Source: Congregicoccus sp964517665
GTDB taxonomy: Bacteria > Verrucomicrobiota > Verrucomicrobiia > Opitutales > Opitutaceae
DNA: 40,599 bases
Direction: 5' to 3'
Assembly: GCA_964517665.1 (NCBI GenBank)
Contig: CAZFCY010000016.1
Coordinates: 1-40,599 of the forward strand
In this document: piece by piece, positions 35,101 through 40,599 of the stretch
How the letters are laid out: the number at the start of each line of letters is the position of its first letter
Position numbering within the stretch: the first letter of the stretch is position 1
Position numbers and translations under genes: made by a program
The notes under the pieces: model-generated
Seen by the model: the letters and a program-made list of their open reading frames with translations, nothing else
Databases searched by the model: none
Told to the model about the DNA's origin: nothing

Positions 35101-37397
35101 ACCTCGATGCGCTGCGCGCACGCGCGCAGTCGGCGCGAACCGCGTGGTTTCCCGCCAGGTGGCTGCGCCATCGCGGCATCCGTCGGGAACTCCGCGCGGC
35201 GCGCCCCGACAATCTCGCTCCCGCAGTCGCAACCCTCGGCGAAACACTCGAAAACGCGGTGCGGCTGCGCGCTACAAACGCATTTTTCACCGACGCCGGC
35301 GCCACCGCCCGCGCCTGCCTCGGCCCGATCTGGGCGAAGGGCGAACCCGATGCGGAGACGCTCGTTCGCGTCCGCGCATGGGGCGAGGCCCTGCACGCGC
35401 GCATGCGGGCGTGCGCCGGCGACGACCTCGGCTGGCTCGGGCAGCTTCGCCAGCTTCTCGCCAGCCTGTTCAACGAGGGACCGGAAGCCTGCGCGCCCGG
35501 CACGGCCATCGGCGACCGGCTGACCCGCTTCCGTGATTCACTGGCGGAGTTCAACCAGTGTCTCGACGCGTTTGCCGCGGAAGTGCATCTCCGTCGCCAT
35601 TTTGTGGATACAGCGCCCGGCCATCTCGCCGCCGTCCTCGCGCTGACCGAACGCGTCCCCGCCGCGTGGCCCAAAATCCGCGAATGGTGCTCGTGGCAGA
35701 AGGCCCGGCGCGAAGCGACCGAACACGGCCTCGCGCCGGTGATCGACACGCTCGAGGCCGGCGGCGGCGAGACCGTCGATCTGCCGGCTTTGTTTGAACG
35801 CAGCTTCCGCCGCGCCCTGCTCTTCGCCACGATCGAGCGTGAGGACGCCCTGCGCGAATTCTTCGGACGCGAGCACAACGAGCGCATCGACCGCTTTCGA
35901 GAGATCGACGACAAACTCGCCCTGCTTGCCCGCGAGATCATCCGCGCGCGACTCGCCGCCGGCCTTCCGCGCGATCAGGAGGGCGACGACATTCCCAAAG
36001 CCGAGATCGGACTCCTGCGGAAGGAGATCGCCAAAAAGACGCGCCACATCCCCGTCCGTCAGTTGATCGGCCGCATCCCGACACTGCTCCCGCGGCTCAA
36101 GCCCTGCGTGTTGATGAGCCCGCTCTCGGTCGCGCAGTACCTGGAGGCGTCGCACGAGAGCTTCGACGTGGTCATCTTCGACGAGGCCTCGCAGATCCCC
36201 GTCTGGGATGCGATCGGGGCCATCGCCCGGGGCAAACAGCTCATCGTCGTCGGCGATCCGAAGCAGCTTCCGCCGACGAACTTCTTCACCAGCGGCCCGG
36301 ACGACGAAAACGACGAGGACAACCTCGACGAAGACCTCGAAAGCATCCTCGACGAGTTGATGACGACCGGAGTTCGCCACAAGCGCCTGCAATGGCACTA
36401 CCGCAGCCGTCACGAGGGCCTGATCGCCTTCAGCAATCGTCATTATTACGAAAACGATCTGCTCACCTTTCCCTCGCCGGAAACCGCGCTCGGCGGCGTG
36501 CGCTTCACCCACCTGCCGGACGCGCGCTATGACAAGGGCCGGTCGCGCACCAATCTTCGCGAAGCGCAGGCGCTGGTGGACGACCTGGTCGCGCGATTGC
36601 AGGCGACCGACGGGCCGCGGCGTTCCTACGGCGTCGTCACGTTCAGCCAGGCCCAGCAGAAACTCGTCGAGGACCTGCTCGATCAGAAGCGCCGGGAACA
36701 TCCTGAAATCGAAGTTCATTTCGGCGACGAGCCTCCGGTCGAAGGCGAGCCGGTCTTCGTCAAGAACCTGGAAAACGTCCAGGGAGACGAGCGCGATGTG
36801 ATCATATTCTCCGTCTGCTACGGACCCGACGACAGCGGAAATATATCCATGAACTTCGGCCCGCTCAACCGCGACGGCGGCGAGCGCCGGCTCAACGTCG
36901 CCATCACGCGGGCCAAGCGCGAAGTGCTCGTTTATAGCAGCCTCCACGCCGATGATATAGACTTGACCCGCACCCGCGCCCGCGGCGTGCGCGACCTCAA
37001 GTTTTTCCTCGACTATGCCGAACACGGACCGCGCGCGCTGGCCGCGGCCGGAGGCGCCGCCGCGCGGGCCGCGGCGGATTCCGAATTCGAACGCCTGGTC
37101 GCGGAAAAGATACGCGCCGCCGGTTACGAAGTTCATCACCAGATTGGCTGCTCCGGGTATCGCATCGACCTCGGCGTGGCCGATCCGGGCGCGCCCGGTC
37201 GTTATATCCTCGGCGTCGAGTGCGACGGCGACGGCTACCACCGCGCCGCCACCGCCCGCGATCGCGACAAGCTTCGCCAGGCCGTGCTCGAGGGCCTCGG
37301 CTGGAAACTCCACCGCATCTGGTCCACCGACTGGTGGCACAATCCCGACGCCGAAGCCGGGAGGCTGATGCAAGCCATCCGGGCCAGCCGCGAGTAG
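32133..37397 (+). CDS. Transglutaminase-like / DUF4011 / SF1 helicase / Vsr-type nuclease fusion
   Basis: A 1754-residue multidomain protein. After an N-terminal beta-rich region (about 25-135), a transglutaminase-like domain shows C238 in FGTCLDLA and H264 in GHAYAGCW. DUF4011 starts near 392 (WKSRLLDLSLRNRLLNF). The COG1112-type helicase has Walker A GPPGTGKS (706-713), Walker B D1350-E1351 in FDEASQ, GDPKQLPPT, QWHYRSRHE, and the motif V/VI region NVQGDERDV and RRLNVAITRAK. The C-terminus is a REase_MTES_1575/Vsr-like PD-(D/E)xK nuclease: E1653, D1679 in YRIDLG, E1696-x-D1698 in VECDG, and a late RIWSTDWW. No DUF3320 is evident. Large single-gene helicase-nucleases of this type are found among antiphage genes, so defence is a reasonable inference, not shown here. 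Confidence 0.85.
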   Translation: MHESTSESDPLDPTEKQPDAHDPTLTLTASCDRAINHAFQQNAIPVVKELRLQNGATPRKDLVIRITTEPAFATPVELRLQSLDAGGGFRVAPLDLDLGHDFLAGLNEKVSGWLKIEVLEGDAVVASRSEPIALLARNEWCGLVALPEILAAFILPNDPAVMTILDRASDLLRENTGRAGFNGYQDKSRKRAWEQIAAIYRAIAGFGIRYINPPASFENTGQKVRFPSDILAQRFGTCLDLALLFAACCEQVGLHPLILVHEGHAYAGCWLLDRTLAEPAGDDLQHIRKLETDELITVLETTHLASESAGTLGDAEFLARPHLQTTLPFRLALDVRRARIARIHPLPIPGQPGDAATATPADGASPPANGIGEREFLAPLEAAPPSPTRPATRIDQWKSRLLDLSLRNRLLNFKETKTTIRILSASPEHVEDELAAERRLSLQPRPRLMGENDPRDAATYTKQQHADAIAEHLRDELAHGRLRTALDPSEHARRLTGLYRAARTAIEENGASTLFAAVGLLEWRETEHSDRVLRAPLLLVPVELTRKSVLEGFSLRRIDEDTRLNVTLMEMLRQHFQKEIPGLDPLPEDDNGVNVTRVLQLFRDAVRELPGWEVKTEVWLGQFSFTKFLLWKDLSDRLDALTQNRVVRHLVHDAGAPYPNFHDDIRPRELDDRFHPRDVFCPRSADSSQLAAVMAAAAGHDFVLEGPPGTGKSQTITNIVAHCLAHGKRVLFVAEKRAALDVVHRRLREEGLEPFCLELHSNKTGKAGVLAQFDRSLKFVHETGPGDWERRAAELERLRAALNNYARALHHNHPCGLSAYQCLDHLLPRQNEPTARLEDWPEILETSAESIERARELARLMQERSRPLVPLVDHPLAPLACEAWTPAWAERALDRMRELGALVQSAIDATNDLRAWMHGASAPVSRDDLANLLALVESLLAPEPVGAGFATTNWTELAADLDLWIAHASERAELRVKLAGYDETRLLALDLDALRARAQSARTAWFPARWLRHRGIRRELRAARPDNLAPAVATLGETLENAVRLRATNAFFTDAGATARACLGPIWAKGEPDAETLVRVRAWGEALHARMRACAGDDLGWLGQLRQLLASLFNEGPEACAPGTAIGDRLTRFRDSLAEFNQCLDAFAAEVHLRRHFVDTAPGHLAAVLALTERVPAAWPKIREWCSWQKARREATEHGLAPVIDTLEAGGGETVDLPALFERSFRRALLFATIEREDALREFFGREHNERIDRFREIDDKLALLAREIIRARLAAGLPRDQEGDDIPKAEIGLLRKEIAKKTRHIPVRQLIGRIPTLLPRLKPCVLMSPLSVAQYLEASHESFDVVIFDEASQIPVWDAIGAIARGKQLIVVGDPKQLPPTNFFTSGPDDENDEDNLDEDLESILDELMTTGVRHKRLQWHYRSRHEGLIAFSNRHYYENDLLTFPSPETALGGVRFTHLPDARYDKGRSRTNLREAQALVDDLVARLQATDGPRRSYGVVTFSQAQQKLVEDLLDQKRREHPEIEVHFGDEPPVEGEPVFVKNLENVQGDERDVIIFSVCYGPDDSGNISMNFGPLNRDGGERRLNVAITRAKREVLVYSSLHADDIDLTRTRARGVRDLKFFLDYAEHGPRALAAAGGAAARAAADSEFERLVAEKIRAAGYEVHHQIGCSGYRIDLGVADPGAPGRYILGVECDGDGYHRAATARDRDKLRQAVLEGLGWKLHRIWSTDWWHNPDAEAGRLMQAIRASRE

Positions 37398-37509
37398 CTT
37401 CCCGGCGCCCGCGCCGGTTTCCTCGGCGCTCAGGTGGCCGCGCGAGTTTGCGCCCGAACACGAAGTCGACGTCCCGAAACGTCATCTTGCTCCCGGGACG
37501 CGGAAAGTT

Positions 37510-37897
37510 TCAGTTCACGTGGTAGACTTCGACTAGTGAGCGAGACCGCAAGCTACTCCAGCGAAACGCCGCCACCCGATCGGCCGACACGATGCCCGCG
37601 CGCACGGGGTTGAGATGCACGTAGTCCACCACGTGCGCCATCACCGCCACGTCTTCAATCGGCAGCCCCTGATACCGACGTTGAAAAAGGTGACCTCGCT
37701 CGCGGCGGAACCGGTTGAAACGTGTGGCGACCGTGCTGAGCAACCAGTGCATCCCCATCGTCAGATTCGGTTCCGGCATCTCCAGCACCACATGGAAATG
37801 GTTTCGCATCAACACGTAGGCCTGGAGTCGCCAGCCGTGCCGCCTGCTCCATCGCATTCACAAACGACTGCGCCGCGCCGGTAGTTTCGAGGTTACC
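37510..37897 (-). pseudogene. Decayed REP-associated tyrosine transposase (RAYT, Y1/IS200-like)
   Basis: The 115-codon frame ending at 37510 contains the HUH-type motif NHFHVVLE, then HLFQRRYQGL and the catalytic-tyrosine region DYVHLNPVRAG. The expected preceding segment (ETTGAAQSFVNAMEQAA) is found in a different frame, so a frameshift lies near 37830. The usual first residues (YPGALYHVxxRGN type) are absent upstream of about 37897. RAYT proteins mobilise REP palindromes in trans. This copy is broken, so the REPs in the window must depend on another copy or be fossils. Confidence 0.75.
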
Positions 37898-37960
37898 CCC
37901 AAAAGTCCAGTTTCCTGCGGGTAATTTTTTGGTCCTCCACGACTTAGCGTGACCATACAA

Positions 37961-38123
37961 CGTTGGGCAAAATTGTGAACCGGATTATTCGAGCTTCAGT
38001 GTGATCGGGAAATGTTCTGATCCCGACGTTCTTTCTTGTCGGCTTCGCGCGGAGCAAGGGAAGCATTGACCTGTCGATCTACTTCGCGTCTCGGTTACTT
38101 TTCATGTCGGTGTTTCATGGCTA
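37961..38123. other. AT-richer spacer after the RAYT remnant
   Basis: This stretch is visibly richer in A and T than its surroundings (for example ttgtgaaccggattattcga near 37975). It has no recognisable gene and may be the edge of imported DNA. The following membrane ORF starts inside the same compositional patch. Confidence 0.35.
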
Positions 38124-38573
38124 TTGGGTGTGTTGCTGTCATTCGTTCCACTCCTTGCGTTGAAGCCGATCGCCGACCTGGCTCCTCCATGGCTTTCGCT
38201 TCTACTGTTCCTAGTCGTCGGATCCACTATTCCTGTGTTCGTGGATTATGAAATGGTTCATGTAGGAGCACACAGGGATCCGGCGCCGATCTATACCGCC
38301 CTCTGGACGAAGCTGGCCGACCTCCTTCAGACCCCAGCCTCGCGACTGCGCCTTTGCCTTTGGCTGACGCTTTTTATGTTCTTCTCCCGCCGGCTGCCGT
38401 TGACGTCGGACTTGGACGCTTACCTTTTGCTGCCGGCGACCGTCTTTCTTCGCATGGCCGACGCGCTCCATCTGGACGCCGCCGCCGAACACGGATTCGA
38501 AGCCGTGTATTCACGGCGACGCCCGCCTGGCCCGCCGCGGCGAAACATTTCGGAATCGCAGGCAGGAACGTGA
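38124..38573 (+). CDS. Hypothetical small membrane protein, possibly a gene fragment
   Basis: An open frame of 149 codons with a TTG start and no ATG. The translation has hydrophobic stretches (LLSFVPLLALKPIADLAPPWLSLLLFLVVG, LCLWLTLFMFF and DAYLLLPATVFL) separated by charged loops, as in a small membrane protein. I do not recognise a family. The first half is less GC-rich than the neighbours. The C-terminus (SRRRPPGPPRRNISESQ) looks like run-through into spacer, so this may be a truncated gene. No ribosome site is evident. Confidence 0.35.
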   Translation: MGVLLSFVPLLALKPIADLAPPWLSLLLFLVVGSTIPVFVDYEMVHVGAHRDPAPIYTALWTKLADLLQTPASRLRLCLWLTLFMFFSRRLPLTSDLDAYLLLPATVFLRMADALHLDAAAEHGFEAVYSRRRPPGPPRRNISESQAGT

Positions 38574-38609
38574 TCGCCAAAGCCGCGCGAAAATGGGCGT
38601 CATCCCCAA

Positions 38610-38642
38610 GCTCCCAAAAACCAGACCTTTTTCCGCTCGCCG
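38610..38642 (+). repeat. Left copy of a repeat flanking vapBC
   Basis: The segment with core aaaaaccagacctttttccg is closely related to 39468-39498 (core aaaaccaggccctttccacg, same orientation) on the other side of the toxin-antitoxin pair. A third, inverted copy is at 39381-39405. Confidence 0.5.
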
Positions 38643-38651
38643 AGCCGATCG

Positions 38652-38673
38652 TTGACACGGCCATCAATTGTCA
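38652..38673 (+). promoter_or_regulatory. Probable vapB promoter -35 with overlapping inverted repeat
   Basis: A perfect TTGACA (38652-38657) lies 30 bases before the vapB ATG. TGACA (38653-38657) and TGTCA (38669-38673) form inverted arms with 11 bases between. VapBC-type operons are typically autorepressed by the complex binding such a palindrome over the promoter. The -10 (around aacatg) is poor. Confidence 0.4.
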
Positions 38674-38687
38674 CAACATGCCAGTTT

Positions 38688-38948
38688 ATGTCTACCGATG
38701 CCTTCGAGACGCTGTCCGTGAAGGTGCCCCGCCGCATGAAGCAGCAACTGGCCGAAGTCGCCCGCCGGCGCGGCACCACGGCGTCCCGGCTGTTGCGACA
38801 GGCGCTGGACCGCGTGGTTGCAGGCGAGGGCGAACCCGGCGGCCCGACGAATCTCTTCGATCGCAATCGCGATCTCATCACCCGCGCGGGCCGCGGCCCA
38901 CGGGATCTTTCCACGAACAAAACGCATCTCGACGATCTCGGGCAATGA
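38688..38948 (+). CDS. vapB: Ribbon-helix-helix antitoxin (VapB-like)
   Basis: An 86-residue protein with an N-terminal ribbon-helix-helix domain: beta strand ETLSVKVP, then helices RRMKQQLAEVARRRG and TASRLLRQALDRVV. The C-terminal tail, rich in Asn, Asp and Arg, would wrap the toxin. Its stop overlaps the toxin start (ATGA). I chose the ATG at 38688 just before the ribbon strand; an earlier in-frame start at 38652 would overlap the promoter palindrome. It represses its own operon and neutralises the PIN toxin. Confidence 0.8.
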   Translation: MSTDAFETLSVKVPRRMKQQLAEVARRRGTTASRLLRQALDRVVAGEGEPGGPTNLFDRNRDLITRAGRGPRDLSTNKTHLDDLGQ

Positions 38949-39367
38949 AGCCGGAAGTCGTCGCCGATACGAGCGCGCTGGTCGCCCTGTTCAATCCAGC
39001 GGATGAGCGGCGCGAGTGGGCGGCCGCTCAAGCGCGCGAGCTTTCCGCCCCGTTGCTCACCTGTGAAGCCGTGTTGACGGAATCGCTCCATCTATTGCGA
39101 CGCGTTCCGGGCGGCGTGGATGTGTTCATGGAGTTTTGGGCGCGCGGCGAAATCGAAGTCGCCTTCACGGCCGGAAATCATGTCACGAGGCTGCGCGATC
39201 TCCAGCGTAAGTTCTCCTCGGTGCCGATGTCATTCGCTGACGCCTGTCTGGTGCGGATGAGCGAACTCCTTCCCCGCGCGGTCATCTGGACGGCCGATTC
39301 CGATTTCCGCATTTACCGCCGCCTGGGCCGCGGAGTGATTCCCCTGCTCGCACCGGCGGATCTGTGA
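38945..39367 (+). CDS. vapC: PIN-domain ribonuclease toxin (VapC-like)
   Basis: A 140-residue PIN-domain protein. Acidic residues of the metal site are present: D8 in VADTSALVAL, E41/E46 in CEAVLTESL, D99 in SFADACLV and D118/D120 in TADSDFRIYRR. VapC toxins cleave tRNA or rRNA. The gene is translationally coupled to the RHH antitoxin. The module is bracketed by related repeats (38610-38642 and 39468-39498), as if acquired or moved as a unit. Confidence 0.87.
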   Translation: MKPEVVADTSALVALFNPADERREWAAAQARELSAPLLTCEAVLTESLHLLRRVPGGVDVFMEFWARGEIEVAFTAGNHVTRLRDLQRKFSSVPMSFADACLVRMSELLPRAVIWTADSDFRIYRRLGRGVIPLLAPADL

Positions 39368-39380
39368 AGAGCACAAGGAT

Positions 39381-39498
39381 GGGCGGGAAGGGTCTGCTTT
39401 GGGGCAGGGATCATTGGAGCTTTTCGAAAGGCTCGTCGCGGGTCTCTTCGACCGCGATCCGGCGTCAGCCCCAAAACCAGGCCCTTTCCACGCGCCGG
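39381..39498. repeat. Inverted repeat downstream of vapC
   Basis: gggcgggaagggtctgcttt begins the left arm (39381-39405). The right arm (39468-39498) contains ccccaaaaccaggcccttt, its near reverse complement. The right arm also matches 38610-38642 in direct orientation. It may be a REP or MITE-like unit, or a terminator for vapBC. The remaining spacer to 39653 shows no gene. Confidence 0.5.
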
Positions 39499-39653
39499 TT
39501 GCGAAGGTGAAAAGTGAGACATCATGCTTCAACTCTGCGCGCCACAATGCAGAACCCCAAGCTGCCCATGGCGGCGAAGCCGCAACCGAAGGGGAAGTCG
39601 CGCCTGAAGCCGTGCTCGATAAACGCGGCTTTGACGCCGGCCGCCACGAAGCC

Positions 39654-40599
39654 TCATCGCGCGGCGCGGACGAGGTAGATGTGCGAGCGCGGCTGGGCGG
39701 TGAGTCTGGCGAGGCGCGAGAGGCGGTCGGCCGAGCCGAGGGCCTCGGCCTCGCTTAGCTTGCGCTGCGGGTAGAGTTCGAGCGCGCGGCGGAAGCTGGC
39801 GCTTCCCGCGCCCGGTTCGAGGCTCAGGAGCCGCTCGTCCACGAGCGGGCGCGCCTGATCGAGGGTGAGCGGTCGCGGAAGGTCGGGCGCGACGCGAAAC
39901 TCCACTTGCGCGATGCGGCGGAGGTTTTCGGCGAACAACTCCGCCCGCGCCTTGACGAGCCGGAGCACATCGAGCGCCTGCACGTACTGGGGCGTGTTCG
40001 TGATCGCGGCGAGGTTGATGCCCGCGGCGAACTGTTCGGCGGTGAAGACGCCCGCCGAGCTGTCGTCCACGCGCAACTCGTAGCGGCCGCGCCGCAAGCC
40101 GGCGATCTGCAGCACCTCCTGGTTGAACTCCTGCATGAACGGCACGAGCGGCAGCGCGGGCTGGATCTCCGGATCGACGGGAAACGGCAGGGCGCGCGCG
40201 CCCCAGGTGAAGAGCAGGCCGCCGTCGCCTTGCTTGCGCACGTTTTCCGCCGTGCCGTTGTCCACCACGACCTCGCCGTTCTCGAGGTTTATCGAAAGCC
40301 GCGAGACAAACGGCGCGGCCTGCTGCGCCTTCAGGATCGCATAAGCCATGACGAAGTGCCCGGGCGCGCCGGGGTGGATGCGGTCGGGCCCCACGATCGT
40401 GAACGCCGGGTTCTTCGCCTGCTGTTCGCGGTTGATCCGCTCCATGAGGGCGTAGACATCGACGAGGCTCGCGCCGCTGTCGGCCGCGAGCTCGCGCACG
40501 ATCGCGGCGCACTCGGCCAGCGCGTCGTTCACGCCGGTCTGCTTCGGACGCTCGCCCTCGGCGGTCTGGTCGAAGATCGACGGCGTGAGCAGCATCACG
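39654..40599 (-). CDS. SGNH/GDSL-type hydrolase, C-terminal part (5' end outside window)
   Basis: The frame is open to the window edge, so at least 315 C-terminal residues are seen and the N-terminal GDS block lies outside. The catalytic Asp-x-x-His of SGNH hydrolases is visible as DRIHPGAPGHF, followed by AYAILKAQ. The preceding NDALAECAAIVRELAADSGASLVDVYALME is the usual helix before block V. A long tail (about 190 residues) follows with ELRVDDSSAGVFTAEQFAAGINLA. Enzymes of this type are esterases or acetyl-hydrolases of polysaccharides, usually exported; the substrate is unknown. Confidence 0.75.
   Translation of the reverse strand, partial: VMLLTPSIFDQTAEGERPKQTGVNDALAECAAIVRELAADSGASLVDVYALMERINREQQAKNPAFTIVGPDRIHPGAPGHFVMAYAILKAQQAAPFVSRLSINLENGEVVVDNGTAENVRKQGDGGLLFTWGARALPFPVDPEIQPALPLVPFMQEFNQEVLQIAGLRRGRYELRVDDSSAGVFTAEQFAAGINLAAITNTPQYVQALDVLRLVKARAELFAENLRRIAQVEFRVAPDLPRPLTLDQARPLVDERLLSLEPGAGSASFRRALELYPQRKLSEAEALGSADRLSRLARLTAQPRSHIYLVRAAR

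Noticed and set aside
30702..35396. A 1564-codon open frame on the minus strand
   Set aside because: It is antisense to the helicase-nuclease gene and several spacers; the translation is low-complexity Arg/Gly/Ala/Glu with no domain. Long antisense frames are expected at this GC content.
35538..37373. A 611-codon minus-strand frame
   Set aside because: It is antisense to the helicase and nuclease domains, whose motifs are clear on the plus strand.
37398..37509. Possible short gene or attachment site between the helicase and the RAYT remnant
   Set aside because: No open frame, tRNA-like or direct-repeat structure could be supported.

Overview
The window is about 40.6 kb of GC-rich bacterial chromosome with genes on both strands. 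The family content points to the Verrucomicrobiota, probably near the Opitutales: DUF1501 and DUF1549/DUF1553 cytochromes of the Planctomycetes-Verrucomicrobia type, a DUF1080 hydrolase, head-to-head hydrocarbon genes (OleA/OleB), and intergenic spaces full of REP-like palindromes with a decayed REP-associated (RAYT) transposase. This assignment rests on family recognition and is not proven. Many genes lack a clear Shine-Dalgarno sequence, and several use GTG or TTG in 4-base stop/start overlaps.

Layout. 1-3021 (-): a membrane-associated pair, DUF3482-type GTPase and DUF2868 protein. 3305-6281 (+): 4-alpha-glucanotransferase (malQ) and a polytopic membrane protein. 6364-11249 (-): a five-gene lipid cluster in the order CrtI-like FAD oxidoreductase, FabZ-like dehydratase, FabI-like reductase, OleA thiolase, OleB alpha/beta hydrolase. 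11438-11513 (-): tRNA-Phe(GAA), next to a decayed integrase N-terminus. 11821-15004 (+): lipB, lipA, short AMP nucleosidase, RidA. 15076-17668 (-): an ABC importer (ATPase, permease, THI5/NMT1-type lipoprotein) with overlapping genes. 18064-20932 (+): a tandem GTP cyclohydrolase II protein with a degenerate second half, then a SIS-domain protein. 21165-21833 (+): secreted DUF1080 protein. 21872-30675 (-): DUF2231/cytochrome/LRR protein, Tat-exported DUF1501 protein, cytochrome-DUF1549-LamG-DUF1553 protein, and an S9 peptidase. 30999-31796 (+): rhomboid protease. 32133-37397 (+): a 1754-residue fusion of a transglutaminase-like domain, DUF4011, an SF1 helicase and a Vsr/MTES_1575-type nuclease. 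37510-39367: RAYT remnant, an orphan membrane ORF and a VapBC-type toxin-antitoxin pair flanked by repeats. 39654-end (-): SGNH-type hydrolase, cut by the window edge.

How the genes work together. lipB and lipA carry out the two steps of lipoate assembly. The CrtI-like/FabZ/FabI/OleA/OleB set looks like a dedicated route in which a modified acyl chain is made and then condensed head-to-head. OleC and OleD are not in the window. The tandem GCH2 and SIS proteins may form a small pathway on a GTP-derived aminopyrimidine, but this is only inferred.

The points most worth a second look are the lipid cluster and its FabI-like enzyme with an altered active site, the helicase-nuclease fusion as a candidate defence gene, the pseudo-symmetric GCH2 protein, a MITE-like element with apparent target-site duplication at 31870-32030, and repeats bracketing vapBC.
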